NCBI GenBank assembly: GCA_019359515.1
Contig: JAHHHC010000024.1
Coordinates: 32,492-96,491, forward strand
Direction of reading: 5' to 3'
Origin: Desmonostoc vinosum HA7617-LM4
Lineage (GTDB): Bacteria > Cyanobacteriota > Cyanobacteriia > Cyanobacteriales > Nostocaceae
Length of the DNA: 64,000 bases
Shown: positions 18,510-27,082 of the stretch, in pieces
Numbering within the stretch: position 1 is the first letter of the stretch
Layout of the letters: each line of letters begins with the position of its first letter
Made by a program: the position numbers and the translations under genes
Notes under the pieces: generated by a model
What the model was told of the DNA's origin: nothing
Seen by the model: only the letters and a program-made list of their open reading frames with translations
Databases searched by the model: none

Positions 18510-18761
18510 CTGACCAACCTATGGTAAAACTACCTTTAATTCTCGCTATTCATTTTCTGATTAATTCCTCCTTAAGGTAGAAATTATTGGTCATACTAGT
18601 GCAGGATGGCAAAAAAATATAATACTTATTAGAGCTTTTATGCATATTATATGTTTTTTGTCAATATAAAAACTGTAAAAATGAGGTAGTGAAAAGTAAG
18701 AAAAAAGTAAGAAATGAGTTTTTATGTAAAAGCCAAAAGCTAGATAGGGTAAGAAATATAG

Positions 18762-19601
18762 ATGGTACGACCGCGCAGGGTCTTTGCTCAGCATTGGCTC
18801 AAAAGTGACAAGGCACTCAACGCCATAATTCAAGCCGCCAACTGTATACCAAGCGATCGCGTCCTGGAAATCGGGCCCGGCACCGGCATCCTCACTCGTC
18901 GCTTACTCCCCTTGGTAAAATCTCTAGTCGCAGTTGAAATCGACCGCGACTTATGTACACTATTAGCAAAACAACTCGGTAAAACCGAAAACTTTTTACT
19001 GCTACAAGGAGATTTTTTAACTTTAGATTTAACCTCTCATTTAGCAGCATTTACGAATTTCCAAAACCCAAATAAAGTTGTAGCTAATATTCCCTACAAC
19101 ATTACTGGGCCAATCATCGAAAAATTATTAGGCACAATCGCCAATCCCAACCCAGAACCATTCGATTCGATAGTACTATTAGTACAAAAAGAAGTAGCAG
19201 AAAGATTATATGCTCAACCAGGCTCAAAAACCTTTGGGGCACTAACAGTACGAGTACAATACTTAGCAGAATGTGAGTTAATTTGTACAGTTCCAGCTAG
19301 CGCATTTCACCCACCACCAAAAGTAGATTCCGCAGTCGTGCGTTTGCATCCCCGACAACTAGAAAACCCAGCAGTCTCACCCCGACAACTAGAAAATTTA
19401 GTCAAGCTAGGATTTGGGGCCAAACGAAAAATGTTACGAAATAATTTACAACCAATACTAGAACGCGATCGCCTGACACACTTACTGGAACAATTAGAAA
19501 TAAATCCCCAAGCCCGCGCCGAAGACCTCAGCGTCCAGCAATGGGTAACTCTAGCAAATGAATTGGGAGTGGGGAGTAGGCAGTGGGGAGATGAAGGATA
19601 A
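18762..19601 (+). CDS. rsmA: 16S rRNA dimethyladenosine transferase
   Basis: 279 residues, KsgA/RsmA family: SAM-dependent dimethylation of two adjacent adenosines in the 3' hairpin of 16S rRNA. The SAM-binding motif is VLEIGPGTGILTRRLLP, and the catalytic NIPYNITGP (NLPY-type) lies near 110. FAQHWLKSDKAL at the N-terminus is the usual start. The last ten residues, VGSRQWGDEG, are encoded by a GGGGAGT-type tandem repeat, so the natural C-terminus has been replaced or extended by repeat DNA. It begins a same-strand group with ispE. Confidence 0.95.
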   Translation: MVRPRRVFAQHWLKSDKALNAIIQAANCIPSDRVLEIGPGTGILTRRLLPLVKSLVAVEIDRDLCTLLAKQLGKTENFLLLQGDFLTLDLTSHLAAFTNFQNPNKVVANIPYNITGPIIEKLLGTIANPNPEPFDSIVLLVQKEVAERLYAQPGSKTFGALTVRVQYLAECELICTVPASAFHPPPKVDSAVVRLHPRQLENPAVSPRQLENLVKLGFGAKRKMLRNNLQPILERDRLTHLLEQLEINPQARAEDLSVQQWVTLANELGVGSRQWGDEG

Positions 19602-19686
19602 TAATTCATTCGCAATCCCCCATACTGGGACTTTGCCTCAAAGTTCCTCATTCCCTACTCCCTACTCCCTACTCCCTACTCCCTTC
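19566..19686. repeat. Inverted heptamer repeats between rsmA and ispE
   Basis: GGGAGTGGGGAGTAGGCAGT at 19565 and following runs through the end of rsmA. About 80 bases later the opposite-strand form, CCCTACTCCCTACTCCCTAC, occupies 19650-19684. The two blocks can pair to form a large hairpin just upstream of the ispE start, with possible effects on coupling between the genes. Confidence 0.6.
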
Positions 19687-19691
19687 TGAAA

Positions 19692-20645
19692 ATGCACTCC
19701 TACACCCTCACTGCCCCAGCCAAAATTAACTTGTACTTAGAAATTATCAGCGATCGCCCCGACGGTTATCACGAGTTAGCCATGATTCTGCAAAGTATCA
19801 GTCTAGCTGACCAAATTAAATTGCACTCGATTAAAGATGAAACCATCCGCCTCCACTGCAATCACCCACAAGTACCCGCAGACAACAGTAATCTCGCATA
19901 TCAAGCAGCCGAATTAATGGCCAAGCAATTTCCAGAAGCCTTGAGTAAACATGGTGGTGTCGAAATTACAATTAACAAATACATCCCTGTAGCAGCCGGC
20001 TTGGCTGGAGGTTCGACAAATGCAGCCGCCGTATTAGTAGGAATAGATTTACTTTGGAAATTAGGACTAACCCAATCAGAAATAGAGGAACTAGGAGCTA
20101 AGCTTGGCTCAGATGTACCATTTTGTGTAGCAGGTGGCACAGCAATCGCCACAGGTAGAGGCGAGCAACTTTCTCCCTTAGCAAGTTTGGATCACATATA
20201 TATAGTATTAGCGAAATATCGTAGCTTAGAAGTCTCCACCGCTTGGGCTTATAAAACTTATCGCCAACAGTTCGGCAATTCTTACATTCGAGATACCAAA
20301 AGCTTAGCTGCACGCGCTAATGCAGTCCACTCCGGCTCAATAGTCAAAGCTATCCTAGAACAAGACACCCGCGAAATCGCTCAGAAAATACATAACGATT
20401 TAGAACGTGTCGTTTTGCCAGCTTATCCTCAAGTTTTACAACTACGAGAAGTATTAGCAAACCAGCAAGATGTCTTAGGAACAATGATGTCTGGTTCTGG
20501 CCCCACAGTATTTGCGATTTTTGGCTCTCAACAGCAAGCAGAAGCAGCTAAGCTAAATGTGAGAGCCGCAATTCCAGACAAAGATTTAGAATTATTTGTA
20601 ACCAGAACAGTTAGTCATGGCATTCAAATTGCATCATCAATTTAA
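19692..20645 (+). CDS. ispE: 4-diphosphocytidyl-2-C-methyl-D-erythritol kinase
   Basis: 317 residues, GHMP kinase of the MEP isoprenoid pathway. Signature segments are APAKINLYLEI (about 9-19) with the catalytic-site Lys, PDGYHEL, the ATP-binding PVAAGLAGGSTNAAAVL (about 96-112) and the late MMSGSGPTVFAIF. It makes the phosphorylated CDP-methylerythritol used for carotenoid and phytol precursors. The DUF3082 gene follows after 31 bp. Confidence 0.95.
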   Translation: MHSYTLTAPAKINLYLEIISDRPDGYHELAMILQSISLADQIKLHSIKDETIRLHCNHPQVPADNSNLAYQAAELMAKQFPEALSKHGGVEITINKYIPVAAGLAGGSTNAAAVLVGIDLLWKLGLTQSEIEELGAKLGSDVPFCVAGGTAIATGRGEQLSPLASLDHIYIVLAKYRSLEVSTAWAYKTYRQQFGNSYIRDTKSLAARANAVHSGSIVKAILEQDTREIAQKIHNDLERVVLPAYPQVLQLREVLANQQDVLGTMMSGSGPTVFAIFGSQQQAEAAKLNVRAAIPDKDLELFVTRTVSHGIQIASSI

Positions 20646-20676
20646 CAAAAGCCGTTAATCCCAAACCTAAAATTTT

Positions 20677-20997
20677 ATGAGCGAACCCAACGTTACGCAA
20701 CAACAAACCCAACAGCAGTTTTCAGCAACTCCCTTACGCAGTTTATTAGGTGCAGTCATCTCTGGAGCAATGGGATTTGGTTTATATTCATTGATGATTG
20801 CGATCGCTACAAACTTTGCCACCAAACCTATCCATTCAGATAATCTACTAGTAATAAAAATTTCCTCCGCCGTTCGTACCTTAGTTGTAGGTATAGTTGC
20901 CTTGGGAGCTGGAATATTTGGTATTGTCGCAGTCGGCTTACTAGCTTTGGCAGTGCAATTATTGGTGCAACAGTTAACCAAGCACAAAGATATTTAG
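20677..20997 (+). CDS. DUF3082 membrane protein
   Basis: 106 residues with two hydrophobic segments (about 22-46 and 67-97) separated by a short polar loop, preceded by a Gln-rich N-terminus. This size and placement directly after ispE are typical of the DUF3082 family, which I know from cyanobacteria. The function is unknown. It lies 14 bp before the Uma2-type gene, so the four genes from rsmA may share a transcript. Confidence 0.75.
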   Translation: MSEPNVTQQQTQQQFSATPLRSLLGAVISGAMGFGLYSLMIAIATNFATKPIHSDNLLVIKISSAVRTLVVGIVALGAGIFGIVAVGLLALAVQLLVQQLTKHKDI

Positions 20998-21011
20998 GTG
21001 CGGAGGTTTAG

Positions 21012-21719
21012 ATGGTTAGAGAGTACTTACCCCAAACACAATCCAATTCAGCACAAGAACATCTACCCCCACTTGAAAGTGGCGATCGCTTAACTCGCCC
21101 TGAATTTGAGCGGCGCTACACGGCTGCATCCCACATCAAAAAAGCAGAACTGATCGAAGGAATCGTTTACGTGGCATCTCCCTTAAGACATGAGCAGCAT
21201 GGCAAACCCCACAGTCGAATTATGACCTGGTTAGGAGTTTATCAAGCAATGACCCCTGGTGTTGACTTGAGCATCGAACCTACAGTACGCCTGGATTTAG
21301 ATAACGAACCTCAACCAGACGCAGTATTATTTATTGAATCTGCTGTGGGTGGACAGACTCAATTGAGCAGCGATGGTTACATAGAAGGATCGCCAGAGTT
21401 AATTGTGGAAATTGCCGCCAGTAGCGCCGCCATTGATAGAGGCAGCAAAAAGCAGGCTTATCGCCGTAACGGAGTGTTGGAATATGTCGTCTGGCTATCT
21501 TACGAGAATCAAATCGAATGGTTTTACCTCAGCGATGGCGACTATAAATTACTACCCCGGGGTGCAGATGGAATTATTCGCTCCCAGGTATTTTCAGGAT
21601 TGTGGTTAGCTGTAGAAGCACTGCTAAACAATCAGATGGTGCGAGTGTTAGAAGTATTACAGTCAGGATTAAATTCACCTGAACATAATAAGTTCGTGGC
21701 GCAATTGCAGAAGAATTGA
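21012..21719 (+). CDS. Uma2-family (DUF820) putative endonuclease
   Basis: 235 residues. The family core is visible: KAELIEGIVYVASPLRHEQH, EPTVRLDLDNEPQPDAVLFI, and ELIVEIAASSAAIDRGSKKQ with the PD-(D/E)xK-like Asp, Glu and Lys, then EYVVWLSYENQIEWF. Uma2 genes are numerous in filamentous cyanobacteria and are often thought to be remnants or parts of mobile elements. No toxin or transposase is adjacent. The nuclease activity is inferred only from fold. Confidence 0.85.
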   Translation: MVREYLPQTQSNSAQEHLPPLESGDRLTRPEFERRYTAASHIKKAELIEGIVYVASPLRHEQHGKPHSRIMTWLGVYQAMTPGVDLSIEPTVRLDLDNEPQPDAVLFIESAVGGQTQLSSDGYIEGSPELIVEIAASSAAIDRGSKKQAYRRNGVLEYVVWLSYENQIEWFYLSDGDYKLLPRGADGIIRSQVFSGLWLAVEALLNNQMVRVLEVLQSGLNSPEHNKFVAQLQKN

Positions 21720-21732
21720 CACTCACCAGAAA

Positions 21733-22593
21733 TCAACAACCCAAAGGTACAAGTTTTTCCAACGCACCACGATTTTTAAGAAGTTGCAACTTGTGATTTT
21801 TGGGAGCCTGATATGACTGATGCTGTTGTCGCCAAACTCTAGGAGATATATCGTGGTGTTGACGAAACTGGCGAGAGAAATGACACGCATTTTGATAGCC
21901 TAATGCGATCGCAATCTGTTCAATTGACTGATTAGTATTTTGCAGTAAAGGACGAGCTGCTGCCATGCGACGCTTCACAATCCAACCATTTACAGTCTCT
22001 CCTGTTTGTTTTGCCACTCGGCTAGTCAAGTAAGCAGGCGAATAGCCAACAGCCTCAGCTACATCAGATAAAGTAATACCTTGGCAATAGTTAGTCTCAA
22101 TAAAATCGAAAACCGGTTTAAGTTGAGGAATCGATGGAAAGAAAGCATCAGTAGCTACTGATAAAGTTGAGGCTTTAGAAATTTGATTCGCATACCAGCG
22201 CTTCATCAGAGCCTGCTTCTCAAGTCGAGTTGCGATCGCTCTCAACAAATCCTCTACAGTAGAAGGCTTGGTAAGATAATCGTCAGCTCCTAATTCCATA
22301 CCCTTGCGAAGAGCAGCTTGAGTATTACAGCCAGTCAGAAAAATAAAGGGAATAATCGCCGTGTCATGATTTTGGCGAAGTGCCATCAGCACATCGTAAC
22401 CATCCATATCAGGCATAAAAATATCACAAATCACCAAGTCGGGTAAATGCTCTCGTGCCTGCTGAATACCAACAATACCATTTTCAGCACCCATAGTTGC
22501 AAAACCTTCAGCCTCAAGGCTGGCTAAGAAGATATTGCGGGTGTCAGCATCATCTTCAATTACCAGAATAGTTGTAGACGATTCGTACATCAT
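21733..22593 (-). CDS. Response regulator with AraC-type DNA-binding domain
   Basis: 286 residues. The receiver domain (about 8-125) has the acidic pair EDD (13-15), the phospho-acceptor D57 in LVICDIFMPDMDG, T87 and K109 in DDYLTKPS. The C-terminal ~100 residues form an AraC/XylS double HTH (GITLSDVAEAVGYSPAYLTS, then QIAIALGYQNACHFSRQFRQ). A truncated histidine kinase gene lies 99 bp upstream on the same strand, suggesting a decayed two-component pair. Confidence 0.85.
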   Translation of the reverse strand: MMYESSTTILVIEDDADTRNIFLASLEAEGFATMGAENGIVGIQQAREHLPDLVICDIFMPDMDGYDVLMALRQNHDTAIIPFIFLTGCNTQAALRKGMELGADDYLTKPSTVEDLLRAIATRLEKQALMKRWYANQISKASTLSVATDAFFPSIPQLKPVFDFIETNYCQGITLSDVAEAVGYSPAYLTSRVAKQTGETVNGWIVKRRMAAARPLLQNTNQSIEQIAIALGYQNACHFSRQFRQHHDISPRVWRQQHQSYQAPKNHKLQLLKNRGALEKLVPLGC

Positions 22594-22691
22594 TTTTCTA
22601 CCACTAGAATTTTTGGTGAGGAGTAGTTAGCAAAATCTTTGAATTACATCTTTTCTGAAGTTATAAGTGTTAAGTTACGATTCAACACTCA

Positions 22692-23072
22692 TTACTCAAA
22701 ATTGGCTGAAGTTTGTTTGACAAATGGCAATCTGATAGTAAAAGTAGTACCTGCATCAACTTTACTTTCCACAGCAATTTGACCACCATGTAAGTCTACA
22801 AGTGTTTTAATAACCGATAGCCCAAGTCCATTACCCGGTTTCTTATTAATATTGCTGCCCCGATAAAATGGTTCAAACAATCGCTTTTGATCTATTGCTG
22901 GAATACCAATTCCTCTATCTTTGACCTGAAAAATAATATTCCCATCCTTACAAGAGAGTTTGAAATCAACTGGAGAATATTTGATTTTAACGAGCAAGAG
23001 TGAATTATGTTCATCAAGCAACATCAATAAGCTTTGAATAAATATGTGTGAAATAACATATAGCGCTCCCAA
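22692..23072 (-). pseudogene. Truncated histidine kinase (ATPase domain only)
   Basis: 126 residues that contain only an HATPase_c domain: KIKYSPVDFKL, VKDRGIGIP (G1), LFEPFYRGSN (F box) and GNGLGLSVIKTLVDLHGG (G2). The usual N box is degenerate (NSLLLVKIKYSP), and no dimerisation domain with a histidine is encoded upstream. The first 40 residues look like scrambled sequence. I read it as the surviving 3' end of a kinase that once paired with the regulator at 21733. Confidence 0.6.
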
Positions 23073-24021
23073 ATCATTTGTAAAAATCGCTCCGTGCTTT
23101 TCATTTGTATACTCTGCATCTGTGCGGTTTACTTATTTAACATTTACTTTCACGAATTAGAGAGAACTGCTATAACTATCAAATGTTTTAGTTAAAATGG
23201 CACTTACAAATAACTAAGATAGTAGTGATTTAGGGTTTATATCATGAAATTTATGCCCATCAATCTGGTTTATTTTTATTTACTCACTCAGGGATTTAAC
23301 TATATAATAATGAGCCTGGTCATCTGTCATTGGGAATACATTATAGTTGTATAATTTTATATATCAAGATAAAGTATCTATCTAAAGAAATAGATACCGT
23401 CAATAGTCTATGTATTCGTAACTACAAAAAAATTAAGCTTAATAGTGTTTGGTAACACCAAGCAAACTAACTGACTAATCCTAGTGTTACAGACCGCACA
23501 AGAACTTCATAGCGCTCTAATAAAAAGAATTGCTGTTTTTGAGATATCTCAGTAATATATTAAGTTTATTGTGTTTTTTATTACAATAAATTAATGTACT
23601 TAGTGCTAGTATTGACGTAGATTTAATTACATAGACTAAAATCTATCAATAGTAATTCTTTTTAATGGAAGATTATTTAATATCATGAGTAACTTCTATC
23701 AGTCACTGTCTTCTCAAAAGTAGAATGAAAAAATATTACAACTCGTGACAAGTCAATTAGTAAGGTGTTTTATCATCTAAAATCTGAGGATAGCTATACC
23801 AACTATTTCAACTAATAAGAATAAAAATTTCAAGAACGAAAAAATAGGCACATTTAACAAAAAAAAGATCATATATTCATCGTCGAAGGTGAGTAAACTT
23901 AATCAAGAAGCTGCTTCTGCAATACGGTTCATCTGTTAAGTGTGGGTTTAACTGCATATTTATTTAGGCTGTTTAAACCCACCTCTCCTTGAAATATAAA
24001 TCTGCAATAATTATTAATTTG
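23073..24021. other. Long AT-rich spacer without convincing genes
   Basis: About 950 bases of AT-rich DNA upstream of the HetP-like gene and the kinase fragment. A 24-bp inverted repeat (GTATCTAT/ATAGATAC, 23374-23397) is visible. Reading frames in both strands are short or have skewed composition. Very little HIP1 occurs here. Confidence 0.5.
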
Positions 24022-24095
24022 ATCTATGTTGTGACATAGATTTCTGTTTAGGTAGTATTTGATTTTTCCAATAATAAGACGCGATCGCGTCTTAT
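24022..24095. promoter_or_regulatory. Two palindromes upstream of HetP-like gene
   Basis: ATCTATGT-tgtg-ACATAGAT spans 24022-24041. A perfect 22-bp palindrome, centred on a HIP1 octamer with arms ATAAGACGCGA, spans 24074-24095. A TATGAT that could serve as -10 box lies at about 24167. The palindromes are candidate operators for a dimeric regulator. They do not match the HetR inverted-repeat target or the NtcA consensus. Confidence 0.4.
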
Positions 24096-24245
24096 AAAGC
24101 AGAAATATCCACACTATTTGAGCTTTTCTCAAATAGACAGAAATTAAAGTATTTTTGAATTTAGCGTATGATAAAAACCAAGTTAAGAAAGGAGAAAATC
24201 TACTAGATATAAACCAGTTTAAATTTACAAAAAACAGTACATGCC

Positions 24246-24524
24246 ATGACTCAAAACCTAACTGACTATCAAACACCAGTAAGTAGAAAAATTAACACCG
24301 AACAAATTGAGCAAATTGTCAAAGCAATTATCGCAGGTAAATATTCCTGGGCATGTGTTTTAATATTGCGTTTTTCTGGTTACAATCCCATAGACTACAT
24401 ACCCTACCGTACTTACATTCGATTACTCAAAAATAACTACTTAGTTGCAAGCTCAAAGCCAAATCAAACTAATCGTGAGTCCACAGAAGTATTTGATATC
24501 AAATCAACCTGGATTCAGCTTTGA
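24246..24524 (+). CDS. HetP-family protein
   Basis: 92 residues. The stretch KINTEQIEQIVKAIIAGKYS, then WACVLILRFSGYNP and YIPYRTYIRLLKNN, is the signature of HetP, a heterocyst-commitment protein, and its short homologues in Anabaena. Family members set the timing of commitment and may interact with HetR. This copy has only the HetP core and a 25-residue tail. An ATGCCATGA two-codon reading frame at 24241-24249 overlaps the start codon and could modulate initiation. The trpC-like gene follows 63 bp downstream. Confidence 0.8.
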   Translation: MTQNLTDYQTPVSRKINTEQIEQIVKAIIAGKYSWACVLILRFSGYNPIDYIPYRTYIRLLKNNYLVASSKPNQTNRESTEVFDIKSTWIQL

Positions 24525-24587
24525 GAACAACAGTATAAATTTGATAAATACAAGTCTCATCAGGACTCTCTTCATTCCTAGCAGCTT

Positions 24588-25472
24588 ATGACTTACTCAG
24601 CTACTACTCCTAACAACCGTTTGCAACCCATTCTTAAAGAAATTGTATGGCATAAAAAGTATGAGGTTGCACAAATTCAGCAACAGATGTCTTTAGCTTC
24701 TTTGCAACGCCAGTTAACTGCTGCTCCAACAGTACGAGATTTCATAACTGCTTTGCAACAAAGTCCTTATCGACCTAGCATCATTGCAGAGATCAAAAAA
24801 GCATCTCTAATTAACGGAATTATTAGATCAGATTTTGACCCAGTGGCGATCGCCAAATCATATGAACGTGGAGGCGCAACCTGCATCTCCGTCTTTACAG
24901 ATCAAAAGTTCTTTCATGGCAGCTTTGAAAATCTACGTGCTATTCGTCATCGAGTAGCTGTACCTCTACTGTGCAAAGAGTTTATCCTAGATCCTTGTCA
25001 AATTTATCTGGCAAGGGCAGCAGGCGCAGATGCTGTACTATTGATAGCAGCAATTCTCTGTGATCGAGAACTCCAAGACTTTTTACGAGTAATTCACTAT
25101 TTAGGGATGAATGCTTTAGTAGAAGTCCATACTTTGGCTGAACTAGATCGAGTACTAGCACTGGATGACATCCGTTTAGTAGCAATTAACAACCAGAGTT
25201 TAGAGGATTTGAGCATCGATATCAGCACCACTCAACAATTACTAGCAGCAAGGCGATCGCAACTGCAAAACCTGGGTGTAATCGTCGTTAGCGAATCTGG
25301 ATTGTATACACCTACTGATTTATCTTTAATGGCTCAAGCCGGCATACATGCAGTTCTTTTAGGAGAAGCTTTAGTAAAAGAAGAAGACATACAACAGGCT
25401 GTGCGTAGTCTTCTCAAACTTGATCCTCTCACTCGTAACGATCTCCTAAAAAAAGGGATAAGAGAAAGATAG
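24588..25472 (+). CDS. trpC: Indole-3-glycerol-phosphate synthase paralogue
   Basis: 294 residues, TIM-barrel IGPS. Matching residues are E68 and K70 in EIKKAS, K130 in LLCKEFILD, E179 in LVEVHT and the SESG motif at 235-238. Two segments depart from the family: KASPSKG is KASLING here, and the substrate-binding INNR has Gln instead of Arg (Q203). It may therefore be a specialised or weakened paralogue. Cyanobacteria of this group often carry extra aromatic-pathway genes. A good terminator follows at 25555. Confidence 0.8.
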   Translation: MTYSATTPNNRLQPILKEIVWHKKYEVAQIQQQMSLASLQRQLTAAPTVRDFITALQQSPYRPSIIAEIKKASLINGIIRSDFDPVAIAKSYERGGATCISVFTDQKFFHGSFENLRAIRHRVAVPLLCKEFILDPCQIYLARAAGADAVLLIAAILCDRELQDFLRVIHYLGMNALVEVHTLAELDRVLALDDIRLVAINNQSLEDLSIDISTTQQLLAARRSQLQNLGVIVVSESGLYTPTDLSLMAQAGIHAVLLGEALVKEEDIQQAVRSLLKLDPLTRNDLLKKGIRER

Positions 25473-25554
25473 TTCTGAAAGCTTAAAGATTTTGATAATA
25501 TTCTAGTTTTTGTACAAGTTTTAATTGTTATTTTATCAATAACACTTAAAAAAG

Positions 25555-25591
25555 TTCCCTTTGCGCTTTCCAACGCAAGGGGAAAATTTTT
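25555..25591 (+). terminator. Intrinsic terminator after trpC
   Basis: TTCCCTTTGCG pairs with CGCAAGGGGAA (one wobble) around an 8-base loop, and AATTTTT follows. The element lies about 80 bases after the trpC stop. Confidence 0.75.
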
Positions 25592-25661
25592 GAAATCTTT
25601 GTGATTTTTATCAAATACTTTGACTTAGTTAAATAGCAAATTTTGTCTCATCTTTGAATAC

Positions 25662-26039
25662 TCATTGTGTCTCTGCTGCCTGACAAACAATCGCCATAGA
25701 GTTAGCATCAGCCGTCCCAGGCTTAGGGAAAACTTCTCGCTCAATTTTATTCTCTCTTGTCAACTTACCAGCAGCAGTGTAGAAAGAAACTCTCTTAGAA
25801 AATAACCTACCCTTACCACAAGAAGCATGAAAAGTTGTTCTTGCTATTTCTTCACCCTGCTCATATAAAAGGGTATATTCAGTTCCCTTAATAGATGTGA
25901 CATCAAGAGTAATCGGGTTTCCATTATTATCCTCACCTACTTGAATATAGATATTATTATCCGTTGTCTGGGCGATCGCCGCACCACTAAACGAAAAAGC
26001 CAGCATTATCGCCATGATATTAAGTTTCTTCAAAAACAT
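25662..26039 (-). CDS. Secreted hypothetical protein
   Basis: 125 residues from the ATG at 26039; upstream Met codons in the same frame would add up to 24 residues and disrupt the signal peptide. The N-terminus MFLKKLNIMAIMLAFSFSGA ends in AIAQ, a typical signal-peptidase site. The mature part is beta-rich and has two cysteines (in HASCGKGR and AIVCQA) that could form a disulphide. No family is recognised. Confidence 0.6.
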   Translation of the reverse strand: MFLKKLNIMAIMLAFSFSGAAIAQTTDNNIYIQVGEDNNGNPITLDVTSIKGTEYTLLYEQGEEIARTTFHASCGKGRLFSKRVSFYTAAGKLTRENKIEREVFPKPGTADANSMAIVCQAAETQ

Positions 26040-27082
26040 ACGTATTAAAGGAGCTAAACTGTATATCTTTTTTATACTTAATAGATATAACTTTGAACGC
26101 AGTAAAACCACTGGAAATCACTCCTTTGAAGATACAAAGATGACTATGATGATATAACTCTAGTTCTAGTCAGCCATTCAGTAAGAGTTTTTAGTCTTGC
26201 TTATGTATAGATGCAAAGCCGCTTCACATCAGACATGGCTCGTAGATTCATTCTTAAAAATCAATCCCCAGACTCTGCTATTTAAACTGGTGTAAACCCA
26301 TAAATTCTGGATATAAATACACAAGTTACTCCAGTTAGGACAGTTGAAAAGACTGTAATGCCCAAAAAATTACTTATTTTCAAGTAAAAGTTATAGTTTT
26401 TATCTTACAGCTGTGTAAATGAATATTTGAAAATATCTGTCAAATGGAATACTAGCAGCATCATAGTATACCAATGAATTAATCAAACTTTTAGTAATAT
26501 CTGTGACTTACACTTACAAGGAGTAAAAATAACTGATCAGACATAACAAAAAAAATTTCAAACAAACGTTGATGTATGTATTGCAAAATCAACATTTTTA
26601 AGTATATTTAGCATTTTTGCTAGCTCAGTTTCATTTTACTCAGGCAAAAATTCATCGGTTATCTAAATCGCCTCATCTCCAAGCTGCTGATTTGCGATCG
26701 CTTGCCCTTTCACCAGCACTATCAGAATTTTTGGGCTAGTTTGACGCATTCCACTAAGCAAGAAAAATTATTGTATGATATCAACGTCTCAGTAAAAATC
26801 AAATACTTGCCCTTGTGCAAGGTTAAAGTAGTTATTTAGCGTCTCGTTCGCGTCAGCGTCTTTAGTTAGGGGAAGAGAAGCGGCTTGTCGTTAGACATCG
26901 CTGGGTATTGACTCTGATAAAATTTAGTTTTGTCTAAATGTGGCTGTGAAGCAGTAAATATAGACCTTTCTAACTACCAACACAAGGGTGTAAGATTTTT
27001 ATGATTTTATTTGGCAACCTCATCTTTTTGCTCGTAAAATCGAAGACAAGTCAAAGGTCAGTAGAATAGAACCCCTAAATTA
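26040..27082. other. Long spacer with gene remnant
   Basis: About 1 kb without an intact gene. At 26605-26739 a plus-strand frame reads LLAQFHFTQAKIHRLSKSPH and then LQAADLRSLALSPALSEFLG to a stop; it has no start and looks like the remnant of a small secreted or phycobilin-unrelated protein. The rest is AT-rich and repeat-poor. Confidence 0.4.

Noticed and set aside
18591..18833. 80-residue minus-strand frame in front of rsmA
   Set aside because: Aromatic-rich, AT-driven composition and overlap with the rsmA start on the opposite strand.
23929..24276. 115-residue minus-strand frame upstream of the HetP-like gene
   Set aside because: Composition (many Phe, Leu, Ile, Ser, Tyr) reflects AT-rich DNA; it overlaps the HetP start and the palindromes and lacks a ribosome-binding site.
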